Positions 1 through 8,511 of a stretch of DNA of 64,000 nucleotides are shown here, piece by piece. The notes below the pieces were generated by a model that worked only from the letters and a program-made list of their open reading frames with translations, did not search any database and was not told where the DNA came from. Made by a program: the position numbers and the translations under genes. This DNA is from Phycisphaerae bacterium (lineage in GTDB: Bacteria > Planctomycetota > Phycisphaerae > UBA1845 > Fen-1342): the NCBI GenBank assembly GCA_028277645.1, contig JANQFV010000037.1:1-64000 (forward strand). The letters run 5' to 3'. How positions within the stretch are numbered: the stretch's first letter is position 1; every line of letters starts with the position of its first letter.

Positions 1-97
1 CCACGAAGCGGGTCTTCTCAGTGGTGGGACAGTGCAGGTACGCGTGCCCTGACAGGATGTAATCCGTCAGCTGAGCGCAGAACGTGGGCATCGGCAT
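1..97 (-). CDS. N-terminal fragment of an unidentified ORF, possibly an AAA-type ATPase
   Basis: A leftward frame opens at an ATG at 97 with GGAG about seven bases upstream, and stays open for 32 codons to the window edge. It reads MPMPTFCAQLTDYILSGHAY and continues through a THE/R-like stretch (PTTEKTRF). The start of some AAA-type ATPases has a similar ladder (YI.sG.pyL.. T.E..R), but 32 residues are too few to assign a family. It lies on the integrated-element side of the integrase and is probably cargo of that element. Seen: start, ribosome site and open frame. Inferred: the family. Confidence 0.35.
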   Translation of the reverse strand, partial: MPMPTFCAQLTDYILSGHAYLHCPTTEKTRFV

Positions 98-170
98 GGG
101 GAATCTCCGCGAAGAGTGGGATATTGGCTGGGGATTGAGAGAGAAGGACTGCGGGCTGTGAGCGGATACG

Positions 171-194
171 AAAAACGGCCCGCTGATCGGGCCG
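171..194 (-). terminator. Rho-independent terminator downstream of the integrase
   Basis: On the minus strand a 7-bp perfect stem (CGGCCCG / CGGGCCG, 5-base loop) is followed by five Ts. It lies about 135 bases beyond the integrase stop codon and in its direction of transcription, so it probably ends that transcript. Confidence 0.7.
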
Positions 195-328
195 CGTCGG
201 TGGTGCGTTTAGCTCAGCTGATGGCTAAGCCTCTCTCCTTATGGTAACACGATCAGGGCTGGAATTAAGCTGGATTAGAGCGATCAGTTGGTCGCGAATG
301 GTCGGCAAAGGGCCGCTGACGGAGGCGA

Positions 329-1666
329 TTAGTCGAAGTACGCCTTTTCGATCGCCGAGCACGCAGCTGCGGCCATCTTCGGATTTCGCTTCAGATAGTG
401 ATCAGCTACGCCGCTTACACGATGCCCCGCGAGCAGGCGTGCCTCGTCAATTGTCGCACCACCGCCAACCGCGGCAGAGTACGCCCCGTCACGGATCGTG
501 TCGAATGTGACGGACTCGTCCAATCCAGCAGCGTCTCGCCGACGACGGAAATTCCGACCAAGGTGGTTCGCATTGTAGGGCTGGCCGTTTTGGGAGACGA
601 AGACGTAATCTGATTGGTGCGGGTCGGCCGTCTGGTACGCTCGAATCGCACGCACGGTACGCGACCACAGCATGGCAATGCGGGGGACGCCTGTCTTCCC
701 TCGATCCATCACGAGCGTGCCCGCGTTCAGATCCATGTGTTCGCTGCGAACGGCTGCGACCTCAGACGGATAGAAAGCACAGTTCAGCGCCACAAGTAGC
801 ACCGCACGCCACTTCGGTGACGAGACGTCGAGCAGCTGCTGGAAATCCTCCCGTCCGATTGGTCGTGGATCGGTGCCCTTCTTAACCGGTGTCTCGAATG
901 TGGCACACAGGTCGAGGACTCGACTCACTTGCCGCTGGTCCTGCCCGGCCTTCAGAGCGTGGCGCAGAATCGTTCGGACTGCCTGCACACGATGGCTGAT
1001 GTACGTGGGTGAGCGATTGGCCTTCTCGTACTCATTCCAGATCGTGTCGTGGTAGCGTGCGATGTCGGGCTGCTTGATGCCCTTGAGATTCCGCTTTCGC
1101 ACGCACTTACGAAACTCCTTCCAGTAGGATTCCTGCTTGCGGCGCCAGTGATCGCTCACCTTCTTGCGCTTACCGAAGTAAAGCTCACCCACTTTCTCCA
1201 GCGTCAGCCCCGGCCCCGGTGGCTCCAGCTCGTCCAACCATGCGATCTGCGGAATCCCCACTCGCTCGGCGAATTTCGCCGGATCGGCTTGAATCTCGGC
1301 ACGTGCCCAGTCGTAAAGCCCATCCGGATCCGTGAACACCTGACCGGGTTCGCTCAGGTACGCCTCGAACTCCTCCGAGCTCATCTCGTCAGGAGGTTCT
1401 GGCACCGACCCGAGACGAACGCGTTCGCCCGTGGACGGCGGATTCGGTAACGCAACGAGCGTTCGTGTGTCTTGCCCGCTCTGCCAGGTCCGGAACTTGA
1501 CGACCGCCTGATCGAGGTCGCTGCCGAAGTACTTCTTGGGACGATGGTGCGTTGAGTAATACTGGTTCAGCGTCTTGTCGTACGACAGCCCCACAATCGG
1601 GCGACCGTTTCGCCCGAGCACGTACTTCGGCTGACCGCCCCGTTTTCGTCTGCTAATCTTCGCCAT
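329..1666 (-). CDS. Tyrosine recombinase / phage-type integrase of an ssrA-targeting element
   Basis: A site-specific recombinase of about 445 aa, expected to integrate or excise a mobile element. The N-terminal third (to about residue 120) is basic and unfamiliar. A SAM-like core-binding region follows (about 160-260), then the catalytic domain (about 280-440). The C-terminus has LLAGHR followed by DHYLKR, matching the second His and the nucleophilic Tyr. The box I Arg (usually G-L-R-x-x-E) is read as A-F-Y-P-S-E, and the HxxR box is read as D-T-I-R, so two canonical positions differ. The ATG at 1666 is preferred over 1678 because GGAG sits just upstream. The gene begins 85 bases from the 3' end of ssrA, a common integration site, so the element should extend left out of the window. 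Confidence 0.85.
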   Translation of the reverse strand: MAKISRRKRGGQPKYVLGRNGRPIVGLSYDKTLNQYYSTHHRPKKYFGSDLDQAVVKFRTWQSGQDTRTLVALPNPPSTGERVRLGSVPEPPDEMSSEEFEAYLSEPGQVFTDPDGLYDWARAEIQADPAKFAERVGIPQIAWLDELEPPGPGLTLEKVGELYFGKRKKVSDHWRRKQESYWKEFRKCVRKRNLKGIKQPDIARYHDTIWNEYEKANRSPTYISHRVQAVRTILRHALKAGQDQRQVSRVLDLCATFETPVKKGTDPRPIGREDFQQLLDVSSPKWRAVLLVALNCAFYPSEVAAVRSEHMDLNAGTLVMDRGKTGVPRIAMLWSRTVRAIRAYQTADPHQSDYVFVSQNGQPYNANHLGRNFRRRRDAAGLDESVTFDTIRDGAYSAAVGGGATIDEARLLAGHRVSGVADHYLKRNPKMAAAACSAIEKAYFD

Positions 1667-1700
1667 ACTGCTCTCCATGAAACACTAAGAACAGCATAGC

Positions 1701-1724
1701 TTCTGTCTAGTATTCTGTCTAGTA
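1701..1724. repeat. Tandem 12-bp direct repeat between integrase and ssrA
   Basis: TTCTGTCTAGTA occurs twice head to tail. A third TTCTG sits in a small inverted repeat (TTCTGAGACAGAA) at 1731-1743. These lie in the 85 bases between the integrase start and the 3' end of tmRNA, where recombinase arm sites, an Xis site or the integrase operator would be expected. The role is inferred. Confidence 0.55.
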
Positions 1725-1750
1725 ACCGCATTCTGAGACAGAACATCAGT

Positions 1751-2105
1751 TGGAGGCGGGGGGAATCGAACCCCCGTCCCGAAGCATTTCGGACCGGGCC
1801 TCTACGTGCGTAGTCGGCCAATTTGAGTTTGAGCTCGCCGCAGACCAGCCGACAGGTCATCCGCGAGCCGAGCCCGGCTAAGTCTCATCCGCACGCCGCC
1901 CGGCGGGAACGTGCGAACCAGCCTGCTGATGTCGTCGGTACCGGCTAGCAGGCGTTGCCGGCCAACGGGTTGCCTACTTTCTAGGCAGCCAGACGGTAGC
2001 CATTGTTGGCATGTAAACAGTTGTGCCAGGTGTTTTACGAGGCCTCCTGACAACCTCGGCACGCCACCCAGACCTCAACCTGCCCGGTCGAAGCCAATCG
2101 CCCCC
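1751..2105 (-). ncRNA. ssrA: tmRNA (transfer-messenger RNA)
   Basis: One-piece tmRNA that rescues stalled ribosomes and tags nascent proteins for proteolysis. The 5' end reads GGGGGCGATTGGCTTCGACC, pairing with the 3' end CGCCTCC to rebuild the tRNA-like acceptor. The T arm GGTTCGATTCC precedes it. CCA is not encoded. The tag frame, resuming at GCC (2010), reads A-N-N-G-Y-R-L-A-A-stop (2010-1981), ending in the usual LAA. The 3' end is the likely attachment site of the neighbouring integrase element. Confidence 0.95.
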
Positions 2106-2192
2106 ATGTGACGTTGGTCACCAACGCCCTGTTGTAAAAGAACTTGCGCAAACGCGCGGTCGTCAGAACGACACGCGTCTGCACACCACTAG

Positions 2193-2221
2193 AGTATATC
2201 GCCCCAAACGCGCGCCGTCAG
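2193..2221 (-). promoter_or_regulatory. Probable sigma-70-type promoter for ssrA
   Basis: CTGACG and TATACT separated by exactly 17 bases on the minus strand. They lie about 90 bases upstream of the mature 5' end of tmRNA, in the gap after the beta-helix gene. A precursor leader of about 80 nt would follow. Confidence 0.45.
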
Positions 2222-2261
2222 CAGCGGCGGGTTCGCCTGTTCCAGCCGGGCTTGGCGCCGC

Positions 2262-5200
2262 TCAGCGCAGCAGCAAGTCGATGAACGGGTTGATATCCGT
2301 GAAGCCGACGACGCCATCCTCATCAATATCCGCCATCTCACGGGTGCAATCCGGGTTACGCTGCCAGTAGCCCTCCGGATTCGAAACCGCCAGCGCGAAG
2401 CCGTCGACGTCGTCGAAGTTCACGAGCCCGTCGCAGTTGAGATCACCGCGGATCGAAGCGCCAAACTCGTACGCACCCATGTCCACGAGCGCGAATCCAT
2501 CCTGATCGCCGTCGCAGACGCGCAGGTATCCGTCCAAGTCGCGCGCATCGACGTCAAAGACCGCGTTCGGATCGCTGGCGTCGATGCACGGCGAATCCGG
2601 TTGGAGCCGGAGGTCGTTGTCGTCCCAGGTGCTCAGGTCGTCGTCCGGGCCGTCTTCATCCACAAAGAGCGGATCGACGATGATGTTGCCTGCGCCGGGG
2701 GCATTGAAATTCGTCGCGGAGTAGCGAACCGCGATGCCGCCGACCAACGGATAGTAACCGGTCCCCTGCAGAATGCAGTGCCAGACTTTGGTTCCGGTAC
2801 CGGAGTAGATGTGCGCCCCGCCGTAGTGAAGCGAGGCGTTCTTCAAGAACGTGCAATTGTCAAAGTGGCAATATGAGCCGTTCACACCACCCCCGCCGTA
2901 GCCTGTGCGGTTACGCGCGAGGATCGAGTTCTCAACCCAAATGTCACAGCCTTCATTCCGGATGCCACCGCCCCGGAACCCAGAAATATTGCCCGCGATC
3001 AAACAGCGCTCGAGGTGCAATTGCGCGCCGGTTGACTCGTCCGCCCAATGATGGATCGCGCCTCCGTCACGGTCCGCCAGATTATCGCGGAACTCGCAAT
3101 CAACAAACTCGGCAAAGAATGTCCCGACGGATAGTGCACCTCCCGAAGCTCCCCGCGCTTCGTTGCCAACAAAATCACACCGTCGCATGGTCACGCTCCC
3201 AGTTTCCGCGCATACCATGGCCCCGCCCGAGTGTCGCGCGGCGTTGGCAGTGAACGTGCAGTCCTCCGCTACGAGCGTTGGTGGTTCTCTAAAGTAGATG
3301 TCGCCGACGGCCACCGCGCCGCCATGCGCGTACGCGGCGTAGTTGTCCAAGAACTCGCATTGACGCAATGACAGCGTGCTACCGACGGATACCGCAACAG
3401 CCCCACCGCTCCCGTTTGTGGCCGTATTCGATTCAAACCTGCAAACGTCGACCGAAACGACGCCACCACCAACTGCACAAACTGCACCTCCAGCCGCTTC
3501 CTGCGACAGGTTCGATCCACGATTGAACGCAAACTCGCAGTCTCTGATTGATGCGCTTGTACCGTCGCACAAAATGGCACCGCCGGGCCCCGTTTTTCCG
3601 TTATGAATGGTCACGCCGCGAATCTCCGTCGGCTCGCGCTCGCCCTCGCGAATCCAGAACGCACGCCCATCCTCTTCGCAATCGATCACGCAGTTAGCCG
3701 CACCGTTTGCCGAGCGGATGATCAGCCGTCGCCCACGTAGCTCGACGTTCTTGTTGCCGACACCGGTATACACACCGTCGGCGAGCGTGATCACATCGCC
3801 ATCCACGGCGGTGGCGTCAACTGCATCCTGAATCGTCGCGTGCTGCGACGGCACGGCGAACTCGCGCGTGACGTGCATTGCCACGGTCACCGTGATTTCA
3901 TCGTTGATCGCCCCCGGAGCGGAGATGACCAGCGGCGTCGTGTACGCCCCGTACGCCAGCGAGCTGCTGTCCACGGCCAACGTCACCTCGGCCGGCGCAT
4001 CCGTTATCATCCCGCTCGTCGGCGTGACCGTCAGCCAGGGCACATTCTCCGCCAAAATCTGCCAGTTGAATACACCGTCCGCGTCGTTCCTGATCGTCAA
4101 CGTCTGTGTCTGCACGGCCTGAGCCGGATCGTCCTCAGCGCGGAAGAAATCGATCCACGGCGCTGACAGCCCAACGATCGGCATCGCGGCGCCCAACTCA
4201 TACGCTCCGATGTCCACGATCGGCGCCGCACCGTCACCCGTATCCGCAATGCTCGCAACGTCGGCGAAGCGTGTCACGCGGTGGAGATCGAGCGGCATCG
4301 GCTCGTTCGCGTCACCGTCGCCGTCGAGATCAACCAAGTCGAGGGGGACATTTTCGTTACTGCCGGCGTCGACACAGCGTGGGTCGATTGTGCGATAGTC
4401 GTTGTCTTCCCACGTGTTCGGATCGTCGTCGGGACCATCCGGATCGGCAAGCACCACCTGGATATCGAGATTACTGCCGTCGTTCCAGGAAGCGTAATCG
4501 GCACCATAAACGGCACAGCGTACGACCTGGACTTCATCAGAGTACGCAGAGTACGGATAGATGCCGAGAAATGCATCGACAATGCAGTTGGCAAGCGTAA
4601 CGTCCGTCGACCAGCAGTACACCGGCGCCACGCTGTAACCGTGTGTGGAGGCGTTGCCGTATATCGTGCAATTAACAATCGCTCCCTGTCCACCAGCGTA
4701 AATTCCCGTACCATCATCCGCACGATTGTGCGCGATAACGCAGTTCACGACGATGGGGTCGGACAGGTAGCTCCAGTGCAGCCCGCCGCCATCGCCCGTG
4801 GTGGAGTTTGCGAGGATTCGGCAATTCGCAATGAACGGGCTCGACCAGAACATGTGGATCCCGCCGCCATCATGGTTCCCCGCGATGACGCAATCCACAA
4901 TCTCAGCATCACTCTCATCGAGTGTCACGCCGCCCCCGCTGTTGTTCGTAATACGACACTTGAGCAATAGCGGAGCACCGTCATTAGCACGAAGCCCCAC
5001 TGACGCCCCATTAGTCAGCGTGCAGTTCCGAATCGTCGGGCTGGCCCCAGCGCATCTGATCGCGTAAGTGCTGGCGTTTGTGACCGTCAGACTTTCGACG
5101 ACCGACGCACGCGTCTCCCCATTCTCGAACAGAAACCCGCGGCCATCATTCTCACAGTCGATTATGCAATTCTCCGCCCCATGCTCCCCCCGCACCGTCA

Positions 5201-6869
5201 GCACTTTCCCGCCGAGATCTAACCCCTTATTGCCTGGGCCCGAATACACACCATCCCCGATCAGCACGACGTCCGCCGGCAGCAGTGCCGCATCAATCGC
5301 CTCTTGAATCGTCGCAAACTCGCTCGGCACGCGCAGGTTGGCCGACAGCGTCAGGTTCACGGTCAGGTGCCGGGGCGGGTTCAGACCGTCGACGTCGCTC
5401 ACGGTCAATTCGCAGGTGTTGTGCCCGTGCATGGCAAGCGTTGGATCAATGCTGACCGTCACGAAGTCCGCCTCGCCGAATGACTTCCCGCTCGGCGGAT
5501 CGACGAGCACCCAAGCACAATCCGAAGTCACCGCCCAGTTCAGCACACCGCCGCCGCAGTTTCGCACTGTGAGCGTCTCGGGTGCAGGTGCCGGCTCCTC
5601 CTCGTGCGCCGTGAAGTTGAACACCCCCACCGTCGCCGCCAGACAAGGCTCCGAAGCATCAAACTCATGCGCGCCCATATCGGGCAGCGCGACCGTGTCG
5701 CCGTCGCCATCCAGCACACGCGGGCGGCCATCGACGTCCTGCCCCGTTAATCCGCCCGGCGGCGTGTCTGTCCCCACATCGATGCACGGCGAATCAGCAC
5801 TGAGATGATAATCGCCAGGCGCCGCAAAGCGCGGATCAACGCTGATGTTCCCCTCGCCGGCCCACACGTACCAGGCGGTGTTGGTGTAGCGCACGTCGAC
5901 GCTACCACCGACGCTGACGATCTCCTCCGGCGAGTCGTCCCACAGAATGCAATTCCCCAGGACAACTGCGCCGTTATCCGAATACACGCCGCCACCGTAC
6001 GTCTGCGCGTCGTTGCGTGTCATTGTGCAGTTCACGGCCGTCGCCGAACCACCAACCAGCGCCACGCCGCCGCCGAAAGTCCCCGCGCTGTTGAAGCGCA
6101 GCACCGAGTTCCGCAGCACGAGTTCACCGCTGGCGACGTACGCGGCTCCGCCTATCTCCGCGGCGGCGTTGTTCTCGATCAAACAGCGCTCGAGCGAAAT
6201 CGTGCCGGCATCAACGCGAACCGCCGCACCGTGCAGATCGGTCGTACTCTCCGCCAATTGACAATCAACCAGCGTGACCGAACCACCATCGCAGGCAATC
6301 GTGCCGCCAACGGCCGAGTAGTGCCCGCGGAACACGCAGTTGATTAGCGTAGGATGCCCATCGTCCGAGCAGAACACGCCGGCCCCACGATCGTTGGCGT
6401 TGTTCTCGATAAACATGCAGTTCTGAAAGGTCGGACTGGCACCAGCGCAGCGCAGTCCGCCGCCGTTGGTGGCGTGCCCACCGGTGATGGTGAAGCCGTC
6501 GACAATGGCGTCGGGCCCCTCGTTCGCGTGGAAGTAGAACCCGCTTAACCAGCCGCCCACGTCGATAATGCAGTTGGCCGGCCCGTTCGCACTGCGCAGG
6601 TGAATCGACGCGCCGTAGAACCCCTGGTTGGAGTTTTGCAGGCCGACATACACGCCGTCGGCGACGACGATCTCATCGCCATCGGTCGCGAGCAGGATGG
6701 CCGACCGAATCGAAGGCTTCGGGCCGCAGGTCTCCCCCACCTTCGTGGGACAAAGGCCGTTGTATTCCTCTTTGCCCAGTTCAGCATCGACGTAGTACGT
6801 CGTGGCCTGCGTCGCCGGCACACCGACGACCCACCCGAGAATCAGTACGCACACCAGAGTCCGAAACAT
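2262..6869 (-). CDS. Giant secreted right-handed beta-helix protein with BACON-like domains and dockerin-like tail
   Basis: About 1535 aa, exported. The ATG at 6869 is chosen because GGGAGAG sits seven bases upstream and it leads straight into a signal peptide (MFRTLVCVLILGWVVGVPA). Three large parallel beta-helix blocks follow, at roughly 25-405, 511-880 and 1003-1440. Blocks two and three open almost identically (VPS.xATIQ.AxDA ... DGVY) and share an NCxIDCExDGR segment. Between blocks lie Ig-like stretches resembling BACON domains (LNWAV..CAWVLVDPPSG; FNWQI..VPWLTVTPTSG). The end (GDLNCDGLVNFDDVD ... ADIDEDGVVGFTDIN) is a calcium-type dockerin-like pair seen in many planctomycete exoproteins. 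Such proteins are surface or secreted, sometimes polysaccharide-binding. No catalytic residues are recognisable, so the substrate is unknown. Confidence 0.8.
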   Translation of the reverse strand: MFRTLVCVLILGWVVGVPATQATTYYVDAELGKEEYNGLCPTKVGETCGPKPSIRSAILLATDGDEIVVADGVYVGLQNSNQGFYGASIHLRSANGPANCIIDVGGWLSGFYFHANEGPDAIVDGFTITGGHATNGGGLRCAGASPTFQNCMFIENNANDRGAGVFCSDDGHPTLINCVFRGHYSAVGGTIACDGGSVTLVDCQLAESTTDLHGAAVRVDAGTISLERCLIENNAAAEIGGAAYVASGELVLRNSVLRFNSAGTFGGGVALVGGSATAVNCTMTRNDAQTYGGGVYSDNGAVVLGNCILWDDSPEEIVSVGGSVDVRYTNTAWYVWAGEGNISVDPRFAAPGDYHLSADSPCIDVGTDTPPGGLTGQDVDGRPRVLDGDGDTVALPDMGAHEFDASEPCLAATVGVFNFTAHEEEPAPAPETLTVRNCGGGVLNWAVTSDCAWVLVDPPSGKSFGEADFVTVSIDPTLAMHGHNTCELTVSDVDGLNPPRHLTVNLTLSANLRVPSEFATIQEAIDAALLPADVVLIGDGVYSGPGNKGLDLGGKVLTVRGEHGAENCIIDCENDGRGFLFENGETRASVVESLTVTNASTYAIRCAGASPTIRNCTLTNGASVGLRANDGAPLLLKCRITNNSGGGVTLDESDAEIVDCVIAGNHDGGGIHMFWSSPFIANCRILANSTTGDGGGLHWSYLSDPIVVNCVIAHNRADDGTGIYAGGQGAIVNCTIYGNASTHGYSVAPVYCWSTDVTLANCIVDAFLGIYPYSAYSDEVQVVRCAVYGADYASWNDGSNLDIQVVLADPDGPDDDPNTWEDNDYRTIDPRCVDAGSNENVPLDLVDLDGDGDANEPMPLDLHRVTRFADVASIADTGDGAAPIVDIGAYELGAAMPIVGLSAPWIDFFRAEDDPAQAVQTQTLTIRNDADGVFNWQILAENVPWLTVTPTSGMITDAPAEVTLAVDSSSLAYGAYTTPLVISAPGAINDEITVTVAMHVTREFAVPSQHATIQDAVDATAVDGDVITLADGVYTGVGNKNVELRGRRLIIRSANGAANCVIDCEEDGRAFWIREGEREPTEIRGVTIHNGKTGPGGAILCDGTSASIRDCEFAFNRGSNLSQEAAGGAVCAVGGGVVSVDVCRFESNTATNGSGGAVAVSVGSTLSLRQCEFLDNYAAYAHGGAVAVGDIYFREPPTLVAEDCTFTANAARHSGGAMVCAETGSVTMRRCDFVGNEARGASGGALSVGTFFAEFVDCEFRDNLADRDGGAIHHWADESTGAQLHLERCLIAGNISGFRGGGIRNEGCDIWVENSILARNRTGYGGGGVNGSYCHFDNCTFLKNASLHYGGAHIYSGTGTKVWHCILQGTGYYPLVGGIAVRYSATNFNAPGAGNIIVDPLFVDEDGPDDDLSTWDDNDLRLQPDSPCIDASDPNAVFDVDARDLDGYLRVCDGDQDGFALVDMGAYEFGASIRGDLNCDGLVNFDDVDGFALAVSNPEGYWQRNPDCTREMADIDEDGVVGFTDINPFIDLLLR

Positions 6870-7047
6870 GGATGCACTCTCCCACTGCCGCGGCCGTTCC
6901 ATCGTGAGTCACGGTCCTACCCGCCCGCGTCAAGCCCACCACAGCCGATAAGCAGATACATTGATCCAGGATACTGCGCGGCTGCGACGAACCGCAACGA
7001 AATTCCGCGTCAGTCGACGTTGCCGGCCTGTGGATATGCGAAGTACC

Positions 7048-7076
7048 TTGACAGAAACGGCCGTACACACGATAGT
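7048..7076 (+). promoter_or_regulatory. Sigma-70-type promoter for tRNA-Val
   Basis: A perfect TTGACA is followed after 17 bases by GATAGT. Transcription would begin near 7083, about 30 bases before the tRNA. Confidence 0.65.
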
Positions 7077-7113
7077 TCATGGTTCTCCGCCGCTCATCAA
7101 AAGCGGCAAGCCC

Positions 7114-7187
7114 GGGCGATTAGCTCAGTTGGCTAGAGCGCGTGCTCGACATGCACGAGGTCACTGGTTCGAGCCCAGTATCGCCCA
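7114..7187 (+). tRNA. tRNA-Val (GAC), with C at position 33
   Basis: A full 74-nt cloverleaf: acceptor GGGCGAT/ATCGCCC, D arm GCTC/GAGC, anticodon stem CGTGC/GCACG, T arm ACTGG-TTCGAGC-CCAGT, discriminator A, no encoded CCA. The seven-base anticodon loop is TCGACAT, so the anticodon is GAC. Position 33, almost always U, is read as C. The tRNA has its own promoter and terminator and is monocistronic. Confidence 0.88.
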
Positions 7188-7195
7188 TCGTTTGA

Positions 7196-7224
7196 GGCCC
7201 CGTACAACTCTGCGGGGCCGTTTC
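7196..7224 (+). terminator. Terminator hairpin after tRNA-Val
   Basis: GGCCCCG and CGGGGCC form a 7-bp stem with a 10-base loop, followed by GTTTCC. The T run is short, so termination may be partial. Confidence 0.55.
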
Positions 7225-7364
7225 CTTGCGCTGGTCACCGGGACGATCAGCGTGTCCGCCCCGCTGAATATCACCCGGCCACCTGAGAGTACTGTCATCG
7301 AGCGACTAGGCGTCATACGATCCTGCAAGCGGTCGTCGATGTCCGCGATCTTCCGGAGCAGTGC

Positions 7365-8297
7365 ATGAGCTGGCAACATCGCGACTACGCCAACGTGGAG
7401 CACGCCGGCCCGAGCTATCGGCGGCAGGCCTATGGCGGCTCAGGCATGCGCCCGCGCAGCGTCACCACGACGATCATTATCGCGAATGTGGTCGTCTACC
7501 TCCTGACGCATGTGTTTCGTTCTCAGCTCTCCAACATCCTGCTGGGCTTCGGCGTGATGCAGGCCGAAGCCGTGCTCCACGGACAGATCTGGCGCCTCTG
7601 GACAGCGACCTACCTGCACGCGAACGCCGCACACATTTTGTTCAATATGCTCGGCCTGTACTTCTTCGGGCCGGCGCTTGAGCGCGTCTGGGGGCCGCGG
7701 CAATACTTCCTGGTCTACACGCTCGGCGGCATCATCGGCAACATCCTCCTGACCATCGCCGGCCTTGTGGGCTTCATCCACCCGCAGACGTACGCAGTCG
7801 GGGCCTCCGGCAGCGTGCTCGCTATGCTCGGCTCGGCAGCCGTGCTCTTCCCCAATGCGCAGATCTATGTCTACTTCCTCTTCCCGATCCGCATTCGCAC
7901 ATTCGTGCTGCTCTACGGCGTCTGGTTTGCGTACAACATCCTGCAAAAGGGCGCCAACTATGGCGGCGACATCTGCCACGTGGGCGGTCTCGCCCTCGGG
8001 CTCTGGTGGGCATACACCGGCGGCATCTCGCTATCCGGCAAGCACAAGACCACCGTCCACCCGAGTTCACTGCTCGGTTCGCTGCTCGCGCGAGAGGTCC
8101 GTCGCGGCCACGGAGCGTGGGATGCCCGCGTGCGCCGTCGGCAGGAAGACGACGCCCTGCTCGATGAATTGCTCGATAAGGTGCATCGTGAAGGCATCCA
8201 GTCGCTGACCGACGCCGAACGCCGAGCGCTCGAGGAGGCCACCGCCCGTCGCCGCGCCGACGAGGCCGAGCTGCGCCGCCGCGACAAGTCGTACTAG
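7365..8297 (+). CDS. Rhomboid-family intramembrane serine protease
   Basis: A 310-aa polytopic membrane protease that cleaves transmembrane substrates within the bilayer. The catalytic serine is in GASG (Ser148) and the catalytic histidine in GGDICHVGG (His205). The usual N-terminal rhomboid signatures are present (WRLWTATYLHANAAHILFNM, GPALERVWG). After the membrane core a charged tail of about 75 residues (LLDKVHREGIQSLTDAERRAL) resembles the DUF6576-type extension of bacterial rhomboids. GGAG lies seven bases before the ATG. The gene stands alone between tRNA-Val and the MoxR operon, and no substrate can be inferred. Confidence 0.9.
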   Translation: MSWQHRDYANVEHAGPSYRRQAYGGSGMRPRSVTTTIIIANVVVYLLTHVFRSQLSNILLGFGVMQAEAVLHGQIWRLWTATYLHANAAHILFNMLGLYFFGPALERVWGPRQYFLVYTLGGIIGNILLTIAGLVGFIHPQTYAVGASGSVLAMLGSAAVLFPNAQIYVYFLFPIRIRTFVLLYGVWFAYNILQKGANYGGDICHVGGLALGLWWAYTGGISLSGKHKTTVHPSSLLGSLLAREVRRGHGAWDARVRRRQEDDALLDELLDKVHREGIQSLTDAERRALEEATARRRADEAELRRRDKSY

Positions 8298-8511
8298 CCG
8301 GTTGCCAGCCTGACAGTCCTGCCTGCCACGCCGTACGTCTACCTCGCCGGCGAAACTGCGCGCAACAATTTACGACAACGCCAGTTACGGCGAGTCCCCC
8401 TCGTCCGGATTTTCTGGCACAATGTTTGCTTTCCAACCGTCTGCACTGGTTGGAGGGAGTCGGTGTGCGCACCACCGGCCTGATCCCGCTACATGAGCGA
8501 AGGATGACTGC

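Noticed and set aside
1567-2062. 97- and 86-aa ORFs over ssrA
   Set aside because: They lie within and alongside tmRNA on its strand, and the only translated reading there is the short ANNGYRLAA tag.
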